Shown here one piece after another: positions 1 to 5,595 of a stretch of DNA of 10,903 nt (the first letter of the stretch is position 1; the number at the start of each line of letters is the position of its first letter). A program made the translations under genes and the position numbers. Below the pieces are notes generated by a model that saw only the letters and a list, made by a program, of their open reading frames with translations, ran no database searches and was not told the DNA's origin. Where the stretch lies: positions 1 through 10,903 of the forward strand of contig CAYMKI010000119.1 of the NCBI GenBank assembly GCA_964390695.1. Reading direction: 5' to 3'. The stretch is from CAWACC01 sp964390695 (GTDB lineage Bacteria > Chlamydiota > Chlamydiia > Chlamydiales > Parachlamydiaceae).

Positions 1-94
1 GCACAGCGGCTTCGACAACAGGATGAAAAAGCTCGACGATGGCTTTGATGAAGGGTTCGAACACCTTCAAATGAGAGTCCAGTTTGGATGTCAT
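1..94 (-). CDS. YheO-like PAS-domain regulator, N-terminal part (runs off the window)
   Basis: On the minus strand an ATG at 94-92 opens a frame of 31 residues that continues past the left edge. It starts MTSKLDSHLK and includes PFIKAIVELFHPVVEAAV, nearly the same as the copy starting at 2273 (differences at residues 11 and 13). The full fragment in the second copy, ending HPVVEAAVHDLR, resembles the start of the YheO-like PAS domain (PAS_6) of bacterial transcription regulators. A GGAG lies about 10 bases upstream on the minus strand. Whether this copy is full length or truncated like the one at 2134-2273 cannot be told here. Its control region at 98-157 is shared with gene A, read in the other direction. 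Confidence 0.5.
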   Translation of the reverse strand, partial: MTSKLDSHLKVFEPFIKAIVELFHPVVEAAV

Positions 95-97
95 AAA

Positions 98-157
98 TTG
101 TCTATCTCCACGAATTCTGATCATTTACATTATATATGAAATGTATAAATTAGACAA
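98..157. promoter_or_regulatory. Candidate operator, TTGTCTA/TAGACAA inverted repeat (copy 1)
   Basis: TTGTCTA at 98-104 faces TAGACAA at 151-157. A partial palindrome TGTATAAATTAGACA at 142-156 overlaps the second site. The block lies between the YheO-like start (94, minus) and gene A (327, plus), so it could control both. The same spacing and bases recur in copy 2, where the inner palindrome is perfect. Assigning it to the YheO-like regulator is inference. Confidence 0.4.
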
Positions 158-261
158 TATGTATAATATGTGAAAGATGTCAAATGTATGAAAAACAGTC
201 TTAGAGAGTATGTGGATGCGAAAACGCTTCTTTAGTTTAGTTGGTTTGGTGTCGAAAAATG

Positions 262-287
262 TTGTGTAAATAAAATATATATTTTAG
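262..287 (+). promoter_or_regulatory. Conserved AT-rich block upstream of gene A (candidate promoter)
   Basis: A 26-base stretch starting TTGTGTAAATAAAATA is identical to 2440-2465, while the sequence just upstream of it has diverged clearly between the two units. Strong conservation 40-65 bases before a start codon points to a promoter or other control element. No standard -35/-10 pair with 16-18 base spacing could be fixed with confidence. Confidence 0.3.
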
Positions 288-326
288 GTTGGGCCTGTGT
301 TTGTCAAAATTAACCAAGGAATATTT

Positions 327-1151
327 ATGATGAATTTACCCTCAACAGCTCCTGTAGAAAAAAAATATAGTGAAGAACCGGTGGAATCTGCTGCAAGCAA
401 AGCCTTTGCAGGCAGCGCAAATTTTACCAAAAAATTGGCAGTATTTGAGGCGACTCCCTTTTTGCTGATGGGACTGTCTTCTTTAGCAATTACCTCATCC
501 CATGATATTGCGCAAGTGGCCAGAGGGATGGGAGGGCTGATGGTCGCCGCCTCTCCGTTCATTTTGGTGTTAAAATGCCTGGCCCTGCCGGTCTTAGCCG
601 GAAGCTCTATTGCTACGGCAGCTACCGGCATTGCATATGGTACAGAGAAACTTGTGAATAAAGTTAAAGAACCTTCTGAAGCAGACAAGCAGCGCATAGA
701 ACACACCCGGCATTTTGTCCTGCGGATGAAAGATTTTATTGCAAAATCCCCTGATGAGCAGAGGTCTCAAGCTGAACAAAATCCTGGCAGCGTCATTTCG
801 CTCTCACTATTTACTGTGGTGTTTTTATCTAGAAAGCTGGATGGGGATCAAATTAAAGATGGTGATGCCATTATAAAGCAAGCTGATGTGGCGAATATGG
901 ATGCACATGCCAGAGAGTATTTTTCAAGGGTGTGCAAGCTGAAATCCTATCTTACAGATTTAAAATTGAGTCCCGATGACAGTCATGCCTGGACCTATTT
1001 ATCGCATAGCATTAAAAATTTCTATGAACATCCTGAGGCCTTGCAGGAGTTTGAAAAAGCTACCCTGGAGAAAATGATTAAAGAATGTGATGCACTCACC
1101 GCGCTGATAGTACAGGATGAAATATTCCAAGCGGCTTGGAAAGGGGCATAG
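327..1151 (+). CDS. Gene A: putative membrane protein with bilobed hydrophobic region, Inc-like
   Basis: This is a protein of 274 aa with no recognised enzymatic motif. The ATG at 327 is preferred over an in-frame GTG at 297 because AAGGA at 316-320 sits 6 bases before it; a second ATG follows directly. The first 35 residues are polar, then a weak hydrophobic stretch at about 38-56 and a strong one at about 69-104 (GLMVAASPFILVLKCLALP onward, then an Ala/Gly/Thr-rich second lobe). The remaining about 165 residues are charged, probably helical and soluble. Two close hydrophobic lobes near the N terminus followed by a cytosolic tail is the layout of chlamydial inclusion-membrane (Inc) type III effectors, but other small membrane proteins look similar. 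It precedes gene B by 110 bp on the same strand and may share its transcript. In the second unit it is reduced to a remnant. Confidence 0.7.
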   Translation: MMNLPSTAPVEKKYSEEPVESAASKAFAGSANFTKKLAVFEATPFLLMGLSSLAITSSHDIAQVARGMGGLMVAASPFILVLKCLALPVLAGSSIATAATGIAYGTEKLVNKVKEPSEADKQRIEHTRHFVLRMKDFIAKSPDEQRSQAEQNPGSVISLSLFTVVFLSRKLDGDQIKDGDAIIKQADVANMDAHAREYFSRVCKLKSYLTDLKLSPDDSHAWTYLSHSIKNFYEHPEALQEFEKATLEKMIKECDALTALIVQDEIFQAAWKGA

Positions 1152-1261
1152 AGAAGATTTTATTCAATAGGCTCAAAACAATGCCTTTTAGCCTGTGATT
1201 GAAGGTTTTAATATACTTGAGTCTGATTGGATGGCATTCTAACAAATAAACTGGAGGTACT

Positions 1262-1999
1262 ATGCACGTTCAAAATTCGTCTGCATCGCTCGCTATGGAT
1301 TCAACACTTCCCACACAAGATGTAGAAGTCCCAATTTTTGATTTTTCCGATCTATTTAAAGCTAAACCGGTCATTTATGAGATGATAAGGCCTTATGATC
1401 CGTTGGTTGTGGCCATGAATGCTATTGAAAATGGTACAGCCGCGCAGTTTTGGGAAGAACAAAAAAAAATGCCTTCCGTGACAGCACTTTCACAAGGTGT
1501 AGATTGGATTTTGGGTTGGGGAAAATATTATAAGGCTGCCCAAAAAACACAAGAGCACAATGAAAAATATCGATGTGTTCGAGGTTCATTGGGCATCGTC
1601 ACCTACAATGAACTCACTACGGGTCTCAATGCCACTCAAACAGGTACAGTGTGCACCATACCCGATCCTAATACATATGAAGTATCACTGTATGCTTCAG
1701 TAGGACCTCACGTAGATGAAAATTTATTTTGCCGTATTCAGAATTGCATACATACTTTTATAGCGTCGTGTACCCCCCACTGCACACCTTGTTCGAATAT
1801 TTCGGAGTGTAAAAAACCCAATGAAATAATCAATTGGGATGTGGAATTTAAACAATTCGGCTCCTCTGCGGTGAGTGTGGATTGGTTAATTAAACTTGTT
1901 GCACATGGTTTTTACAGTCCATGTAGAGTTTCTAAAGTATATCATATGTATCAAATGATGATTTATGGGTGCGAAGCATACGAATCTACACGCGGTTAG
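1262..1999 (+). CDS. Gene B: cysteine-rich hypothetical protein (245 aa)
   Basis: I do not recognise this family. The ATG at 1262 has an excellent GGAGG at 1253-1257. The protein is hydrophilic, without a signal peptide or clear membrane segment. It has 10 cysteines (about residues 105, 131, 157, 162, 170, 174, 177, 183, 221, 237); six of them cluster in 157-183, including SCTPHCTPCSNISEC, which could bind metal or form disulfides. The N-terminal half carries QFWEEQKKMPSV and VDWILGWGKYY, conserved exactly in the paralog at 2733-3470. The two proteins have the same length with no gaps and about 80% identity by eye, and all 10 cysteines are kept, so both are probably functional. A strong hairpin terminator follows at 2031-2066. 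Its link to gene A is positional only. Confidence 0.8.
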   Translation: MHVQNSSASLAMDSTLPTQDVEVPIFDFSDLFKAKPVIYEMIRPYDPLVVAMNAIENGTAAQFWEEQKKMPSVTALSQGVDWILGWGKYYKAAQKTQEHNEKYRCVRGSLGIVTYNELTTGLNATQTGTVCTIPDPNTYEVSLYASVGPHVDENLFCRIQNCIHTFIASCTPHCTPCSNISECKKPNEIINWDVEFKQFGSSAVSVDWLIKLVAHGFYSPCRVSKVYHMYQMMIYGCEAYESTRG

Positions 2000-2030
2000 A
2001 TCCTGGGTTTGCCCTACCATACCCAATAAG

Positions 2031-2066
2031 AAAAACCTTGTATAATAGATGTTATACAAGGTTTTT
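2031..2066. terminator. Strong bidirectional hairpin terminator (copy 1)
   Basis: AAAAACCTTGTATAA at 2031-2045, a 6-base loop TAGATG, and TTATACAAGGTTTTT at 2052-2066 form a perfect 15-bp stem flanked by A and T tracts, so it can stop transcription from either side. It ends the gene B transcript 31 bases after the stop codon. It is repeated base for base after gene B' at 3502-3537. Confidence 0.9.
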
Positions 2067-2076
2067 AGCATACGCT

Positions 2077-2133
2077 GCCTGCTTTCCAACGGGCCGTGAT
2101 AAGAGCTGGCGAAAATCACCGCTAATTTTTTGT
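2077..2133 (-). pseudogene. Fragment of the phosphoribosyltransferase gene
   Basis: This stretch matches 3819-3875 inside the intact phosphoribosyltransferase with a few mismatches and one indel near its right end. On the minus strand it still reads KKLAVIFASSYHGPLESRQ, against KKLAVIFASSYHGPVEGRQ in the intact gene. The 3' part of the gene, including the PRPP-binding motif, and the 5' part are missing. On its left it joins the shared TACGCT after the terminator; on its right it joins the YheO-like fragment. It is a relic of a rearrangement and cannot encode an enzyme. Confidence 0.8.
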
Positions 2134-2273
2134 GAGAGGTTGTTATAAATCGCAACGAGTTGCCCTTGTCTTAAGTCGTGCACAGCGGCTTCGACAACAG
2201 GATGAAAAAGCTCGACGATGGCTTTGATGAAGGGGTCGAACATCTTCAAATGAGAGTCCAGTTTGGATGTCAT
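2134..2273 (-). pseudogene. YheO-like PAS regulator, N-terminal fragment fused out of frame
   Basis: An ATG at 2273 (minus) opens MTSKLDSHLKMFDPFIKAIV, continuing with VELFHPVVEAAVHDLR and a segment like the YheO PAS domain (in the family: ...VLHDL...IVAI.N...G...GD). After about residue 45 the frame enters the phosphoribosyltransferase fragment in a different reading frame and stops at 2052 inside the terminator hairpin, giving 73 residues in all. Family members are about 200-240 aa and end in a helix-turn-helix, which is absent here. The junction lies around CAAAAAATTAGCGG, a stretch that fits both parents, so a short-homology recombination is likely. If translated, it would yield a truncated PAS-like peptide without DNA binding. 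Confidence 0.65.
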
Positions 2274-2276
2274 AAA

Positions 2277-2336
2277 TTGTCTATCTCCTCGGATTCAGAT
2301 CATTTGTATTATATATGAAATGTCTAATTTAGACAA
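2277..2336. promoter_or_regulatory. Candidate operator, TGTCTA repeats (copy 2)
   Basis: TTGTCTA at 2277-2283 and TAGACAA at 2330-2336 repeat the arrangement at 98-157. Here the inner palindrome TGTCTAATTTAGACA (2321-2335) is perfect: 7-bp arms around a single T. It sits between the YheO-like start and the gene A remnant. Preservation of the half-sites in both copies supports binding of a dimeric regulator; which regulator is unknown. Confidence 0.45.
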
Positions 2337-2439
2337 TATGTACATTTCTAGATGGGTGCAAAATTCATATAAAAGGTCATAGATACAATGTGGGCACGAA
2401 AATGGTTATTTAGATTAGCTGTGTATATGTCGAAAAAGG

Positions 2440-2465
2440 TTGTGTAAATAAAATATATATTTTAG
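2440..2465 (+). promoter_or_regulatory. Conserved AT-rich block (copy 2)
   Basis: Identical over 26 bases to 262-287. It may still drive transcription through the gene A remnant into gene B', since no other promoter is evident before B'. Confidence 0.3.
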
Positions 2466-2504
2466 TTTGGGCATGTGTTTTTCAAAATTAACCAAGACAT
2501 ATGT

Positions 2505-2672
2505 ATGCTGAATCCAGCAATTCCCGCTAATTCATCTTTTACCCAGGGGCGCGTTGCCCCTTCGGGGCAGCCTTCCCCTGGGCTACGCTCTTTCGCCCCA
2601 TTCAGGAAGTCGAGATTTTTTTTAGCGGGAATTGCTGTGATGAATCTACCTTCAACAGCTCCTGTAGAATAA
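2505..2672 (+). pseudogene. Remnant of gene A (second copy) interrupted by a palindromic insertion
   Basis: The ATG at 2505 aligns with the gene A start at 327. Three codons later a palindromic element (2515-2640) intervenes, and then MNLPSTAPVE, the first residues of gene A, resumes and ends at a TAA at 2670-2672. The rest of gene A (about 840 bp) is deleted, and the sequence rejoins unit 1 just before gene B'. The element happens to be read through without a stop, so a 55-residue peptide rich in Pro, Ser and Arg is possible, but no function is expected. Confidence 0.75.
2515..2640. mobile_element. MITE/REP-like palindromic element, about 126 bp
   Basis: The element is bounded by perfect 15-bp inverted repeats, AGCAATTCCCGCTAA (2516-2530) and TTAGCGGGAATTGCT (2622-2636). 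TGAATC occurs on both outer sides (2509-2514 and 2641-2646), a possible 6-bp target duplication; unit 1 has TGAATT at the matching place. Inside, CCCAGGGG (2542-2549) pairs with CCCCTGGG (2575-2582), and GCCCC-TTC-GGGGC (2556-2568) forms a nested hairpin. It is much more GC-rich than its surroundings and absent from unit 1, so it entered after the duplication or was lost from unit 1. It has no transposase and would need one supplied in trans. Confidence 0.75.
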
Positions 2673-2732
2673 AAAGTTTTGATATACAGGCGTCTGATTG
2701 GATGGCATTTAACAAAAAAAACTGGAGGTACT

Positions 2733-3470
2733 ATGCACGTTCAAAATACGTCTGCTTCGCTAGCTATGGATTCAAGTCTTCCCACACCGGATGTCGATGT
2801 CTCTATTTATAATTTTTACGATCAATTTAATGCTAAATCGGTCATTTATCAAATGACAAGGCCTTATGATCCGTTGGTTGCCGCTATGAATGCTGTTGAA
2901 AATGGTACAGCCGCGCAGTTTTGGGAAGAACAAAAAAAAATGCCTTCCGTTACGGTGCTTTCACAAGGTGTAGATTGGATTTTAGGCTGGGGAAAATACT
3001 ATGAGGCTGCCAAAAAAACACAAGAGCACAATGAAAAATATCGATGTGTTCGAGGTTCAATGGGTATCGTCACCTATAATGAATTCACTACGGGTCTCAA
3101 TGCTACTCAATCAGGTACAGTGTGCACCATACCCGATCCTACTAAATTTGAAGTATCGCTCTATGCTGCAGTCGGACCTCGTGTAGATAACAATTTATTT
3201 TGCCGTATTCAGAATTGCATACATACCATTTTAGCGTCCTGCACCCCCCACTGCACGCCCTGTTCGAATATTTCGGAGTGTCAAAATCCGAAAGAAACAA
3301 TCGAAAAATCTAGAGAATATAAAAAATTTGGATCCTCTGCGGTGAGCGTGGATTGGCTCATGCAAGTTATTCCTCATGGTTATTTCAATTTATGTAGAGC
3401 TTCAAAGATATATCATATGTATCAAATGATAATTTATGGATGCGAAGCATACGAATCCACACGCGGGTAG
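2733..3470 (+). CDS. Gene B': cysteine-rich hypothetical protein, paralog of gene B
   Basis: This protein has 245 aa, exactly the length of gene B, with roughly 50 substitutions and no gaps. The ATG at 2733 is chosen over an upstream TTG at 2679 because GGAGG at 2724-2728 and the start context are the same as for gene B. All 10 cysteines and the blocks AAQFWEEQKKMPSV, SQGVDWILGWGKYY, EHNEKYRCVRGS and YGCEAYESTRG are conserved. Differences concentrate at residues 15-42, 185-199 and 210-224, which may be exposed or partner-specific surfaces. It has lost its upstream partner gene A. A strong terminator follows at 3502. The function is unknown. Confidence 0.8.
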   Translation: MHVQNTSASLAMDSSLPTPDVDVSIYNFYDQFNAKSVIYQMTRPYDPLVAAMNAVENGTAAQFWEEQKKMPSVTVLSQGVDWILGWGKYYEAAKKTQEHNEKYRCVRGSMGIVTYNEFTTGLNATQSGTVCTIPDPTKFEVSLYAAVGPRVDNNLFCRIQNCIHTILASCTPHCTPCSNISECQNPKETIEKSREYKKFGSSAVSVDWLMQVIPHGYFNLCRASKIYHMYQMIIYGCEAYESTRG

Positions 3471-3501
3471 ATCTTGGGCTTGCCCTGCCATACTCAATAA
3501 G

Positions 3502-3537
3502 AAAAACCTTGTATAATAGATGTTATACAAGGTTTTT
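3502..3537. terminator. Strong bidirectional hairpin terminator (copy 2)
   Basis: The same 15-bp stem and TAGATG loop as at 2031-2066: arms 3502-3516 and 3523-3537. It lies between the convergent gene B' (stop at 3470) and the phosphoribosyltransferase (stop at 3547, minus), so it serves both transcripts. Confidence 0.9.
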
Positions 3538-3546
3538 AGCATACGC

Positions 3547-4080
3547 TTAAGCTTGGGCCGGCATTTTTTCATAGGGAAGGTAAATCCACTCGTCTTTTTC
3601 TAGATCTCTATCCACACAATAATCAGGAACGATGACAGCTCCTTTTTTAGAGAAAAGCACGGCGGTATGGACTTCATCCACCTGCTTCTCTGTGAGGAGT
3701 ATCTTTTTTATCTCCTGCAAGGTGACACCTGAATCCACCAGGTCATCAACCAGCAGCACACGCTTTCCTAAGTTGTCCACTAATGTGGCTATATTATGCG
3801 AGATGTGTATGTTTCCTTGCCTGCCTTCTACCGGGCCGTGATAAGAGCTGGCAAAAATCACCGCTAATTTTTTGTTGAGCAGATGCGATAACTGAGTGCC
3901 GGCTATCAGACCCCCTCTAGCGACTGCTATAATGGTGTCGTAATGTATTCCGCTTGCAAGTATTTGCATGGCCAAGGCCTTGACTTTTACATCGTGAGCA
4001 CTCCAATCGATAATCAGTTTTTTAGGGGTGGCAATTTCTGGACAAGCTATAGAAGATGCTGGGGCTTGAAGATTTAACAT
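3547..4080 (-). CDS. Purine-type phosphoribosyltransferase (Gpt/COG2236-like)
   Basis: This type I phosphoribosyltransferase probably transfers a ribose-5-phosphate from PRPP to a purine base (guanine, xanthine or hypoxanthine) in cytosolic salvage. The PRPP-binding motif VLLVDDLVDSGVT is at residues 108-120, and the loop VARGG, which contacts pyrophosphate, is at 53-57. The C-terminal DEWIYLPYE resembles the DEWI.FPWE ending of COG2236 and archaeal Gpt-like enzymes. The start at 4080 (177 aa) is preferred over 4113 (188 aa) because AGGAG at 4087-4091 sits 6 bases before it. The gene is divergent from a LysR regulator, a classic arrangement for control. A relic of a second copy lies at 2077-2133. 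Exact base specificity cannot be read from the sequence. Confidence 0.85.
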   Translation of the reverse strand: MLNLQAPASSIACPEIATPKKLIIDWSAHDVKVKALAMQILASGIHYDTIIAVARGGLIAGTQLSHLLNKKLAVIFASSYHGPVEGRQGNIHISHNIATLVDNLGKRVLLVDDLVDSGVTLQEIKKILLTEKQVDEVHTAVLFSKKGAVIVPDYCVDRDLEKDEWIYLPYEKMPAQA

Positions 4081-4110
4081 AATATTCTCCTGGGTTCTAT
4101 GGGTTATGTC

Positions 4111-4177
4111 CACTCTTGTGAGTGAATAATTTCAGTATGAATTAAAGCGAATTAGCAATAAAATTAATTAAATTAAT
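4111..4177. promoter_or_regulatory. Divergent control region with palindromes, candidate LysR operator
   Basis: Between the phosphoribosyltransferase and lysR-type starts are CACTC-TTGT-GAGTG (4111-4124) and a perfect AT-rich palindrome ATTAATT-A-AATTAAT (4163-4177), 21 bases before the LysR start codon. The latter contains the T-N11-A symmetry typical of LysR-type binding sites. Autoregulation and control of the divergent gene are inferred from the family's habits. Confidence 0.4.
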
Positions 4178-4198
4178 CACAACATTAGCAGGACTTAT

Positions 4199-5047
4199 AT
4201 GCAGCCGGGATTAAATTTTAATAACCTGAAATTCTTCTATGATGCTGTGGAGGCAGAAAGTATATCCGAAGCTGCTAGAAGAAACTATATAACGCAGTCC
4301 GCAGTAAGCCAAGGCATTCTGAAGCTGGAAAAAGCATTAGGATTTCCATTGATCACTCACCAGAGAAACTTCTTTAAGCTTACGCCTGAAGGTCAACAGA
4401 TTTTTCTTATGGCCCAACAAATTTTTAGAACGCTCAAATCTATGACGGATCTGATTCAAGAAGGTTCAAGCATTATTTCAGGCGAAATCAACCTCGCGTG
4501 TACACAGAGCATCGCCATGAATATCGTATCCACAAGCCTGCAAAAGCTTAAGAGCGACTATCCCAAGGTTTCAATGAAGATCAAGATCGCTAAAATGGAA
4601 AATATATGCCTGATGCTAAAACGCGGGATCATGGATTTGGCCATGGTTGTCGAGAGCGAACTGTGCGACTCATTTGAACAACATGTGGTGAGAAAAGGGC
4701 ATTTTCATGTCTATGCCAAAAAAGGTTTAAAAGATGATCTAAAGCAGGGTATATATGTCGATCACGTCAACGGGTTGCATGTAGATAAACTTCAAAGCAA
4801 CTTCCGTCGAAAATTTAAAATAGAGTTGCCCATCATGCAGGAGTTGGATTCCTGGCAGGTGCTGGCCAAATGTGCAGAAAATGGCATCGGCTATTGCTTT
4901 TTGCCGGACTTCATCGCCGAGGGAAATCCAGGCTTGGTGGCTTCTAAAAGTTTGCCAGGCATACCCTACCGCATTGTTTTCATATATCCCAAAGGCGTGC
5001 ATTTAACTCGCGCTGCGAGGTTATTGCTGTCTCTTTTTGAACTATAA
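4199..5047 (+). CDS. LysR-type transcriptional regulator
   Basis: This is a DNA-binding regulator that usually works as a tetramer and responds to a small co-inducer. The N-terminal winged helix-turn-helix spans about residues 6-66: FNNLKFFYDAVEAESISEAA, then ITQSAVSQGILKLEKALGFP and a wing ending LTPEG. A linker helix follows (about 67-92), and residues about 95-280 form the periplasmic-binding-like effector domain. At 282 aa it is slightly shorter than the usual 290-310. CAGGA at 4189-4193 supports the ATG at 4199. It is divergent from the phosphoribosyltransferase, which it may regulate; the effector is unknown. The downstream gap has no clear terminator close to its stop. Confidence 0.92.
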   Translation: MQPGLNFNNLKFFYDAVEAESISEAARRNYITQSAVSQGILKLEKALGFPLITHQRNFFKLTPEGQQIFLMAQQIFRTLKSMTDLIQEGSSIISGEINLACTQSIAMNIVSTSLQKLKSDYPKVSMKIKIAKMENICLMLKRGIMDLAMVVESELCDSFEQHVVRKGHFHVYAKKGLKDDLKQGIYVDHVNGLHVDKLQSNFRRKFKIELPIMQELDSWQVLAKCAENGIGYCFLPDFIAEGNPGLVASKSLPGIPYRIVFIYPKGVHLTRAARLLLSLFEL

Positions 5048-5055
5048 CCGTCCTA

Positions 5056-5193
5056 TTAGGGTTTGAAAAAGGCTCTTGAGGTAATTTTGCAATCGTGAAA
5101 GTTAAAATGATCTAGGATAGAAGCTATGTTGTCACAGATGCTGTTTTCATCGGACCCAATAAACAGGTCATAGAATGTAATAGGAATATGCAT
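5056..5193 (-). CDS. Possible small protein or C-terminal gene remnant (45 aa)
   Basis: A minus-strand frame from an ATG at 5193 to a TAA at 5056-5058 reads MHIPITFYDLFIG, then about 30 residues ending KITSRAFFKP. The composition is protein-like (mixed hydrophobic and charged, no low-complexity bias) and better than chance reading of intergenic DNA would usually give. There is no good Shine-Dalgarno, only AAAGTGAAGAAT before the start, and an in-frame stop lies 10 codons upstream of the start. It converges on the LysR gene with 8 bases between stops. It may be the tail of a degraded gene. I do not recognise it. Confidence 0.3.
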   Translation of the reverse strand: MHIPITFYDLFIGSDENSICDNIASILDHFNFHDCKITSRAFFKP

Positions 5194-5236
5194 ATTCTTC
5201 ACTTTGGTATGAAACAATTATCTTAAACCCTTGTAT

Positions 5237-5379
5237 TGAAGATAAGCCGCGAAGGCATCGACAGAAAAAAATGGTAACGTGCATCTGTCGCCGTTCCACG
5301 GCTCTATCTCATTACCTTTGGTTTCCACAGGCTTACACCTGTGGCTACATGCTTCTACCGCTAACGCGGCTTATATTCA
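5237..5379. repeat. Palindromic element with 15-bp inverted termini (about 143 bp)
   Basis: TGAAGATAAGCCGCG (5237-5251) and CGCGGCTTATATTCA (5365-5379) are inverted repeats with one mismatch. Inside are further hairpins: CGACAGA/TCTGTCG (5259-5265 and 5284-5290), CCACAGG-CTTACA-CCTGTGG (5325-5344) and CCGC-TAAC-GCGG (5358-5369). GGTAA (5273-5277) and TTACC (5312-5316) can also pair. No open frame spans it. The form is that of a non-autonomous MITE or a REP-like structured element. Confidence 0.65.
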
Positions 5380-5470
5380 TGTGATTTTTATACTTCGCAA
5401 AATAATCAAAATCATCACCCCAGCCCTAGGTTAGGTTGATGTTTTGTGCCTATGTTAGGTGATAAAATGC

Positions 5471-5557
5471 AGGCTTGAAAAGCCTTAATGTTACAGCCCA
5501 GGTTGAGCGGAGCGAGGCCTGGGTGGCAATAAATAAAACATAGAGTCCTGAAAGGAC
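5471..5557. repeat. Cluster of GC-rich hairpins
   Basis: There are three hairpins in a row: AGGCTT-GAA-AAGCCT (5471-5485), CCCAGG...CCTGGG (5497-5502 with 5518-5523) and GTCCT-GAA-AGGAC (5545-5557). The CCCAGG/CCTGGG arm and a CCTGAA block near it are also present, in the opposite orientation, in the insertion at 2515-2640 (TTCAGG at 2601-2606). This suggests a related palindromic element family in this genome. No gene covers it. Confidence 0.5.
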
Positions 5558-5595
5558 GACATAAATTAAGCCAAGTTTTTGAGGCGTTTATAGTA

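Larger units (their letters stand above)
1..2179. repeat. Tandem duplication, unit 1
   Basis: Positions 1-94 match 2180-2273 almost base for base. The similarity continues through the divergent control region (95-326 against 2274-2504) and the start of gene A, and resumes at about 1203-2076 against 2674-3547 through gene B and the terminator. Unit 1 keeps the full gene A that unit 2 has lost. Because the window opens inside the YheO-like fragment, at least one more partial unit may lie upstream. The match was seen by direct reading, not by alignment software. Confidence 0.85.
2180..3547. repeat. Tandem duplication, unit 2 (shortened)
   Basis: This is the second copy of unit 1. Relative to unit 1, about 840 bp corresponding to roughly 360-1200 (almost all of gene A) are missing, and a palindromic insertion of about 126 bp is present at 2515-2640. 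Gene B', its ribosome binding site, the about 30 bases after its stop and the hairpin terminator are all retained. The match ends just after the terminator, at the shared bases TACGCT. From there unit 1 jumps to a phosphoribosyltransferase fragment while unit 2 continues into the intact phosphoribosyltransferase gene. Confidence 0.85.

Noticed and set aside
284..706. Minus-strand frame of 140 codons inside gene A
   Set aside because: Antisense shadow of gene A, which has a ribosome binding site, a sensible membrane-protein layout and a matching remnant in unit 2.
1168..1195. Hairpin AGGCT...AGCCT between genes A and B
   Set aside because: Only 5 bp with a loop of about 18 bases and no T-run; not a credible terminator, so A and B may be co-transcribed.
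2679..2732. Longer start for gene B' at a TTG
   Set aside because: The added residues are not shared with gene B, and the GGAGG before 2733 is identical to that of gene B.
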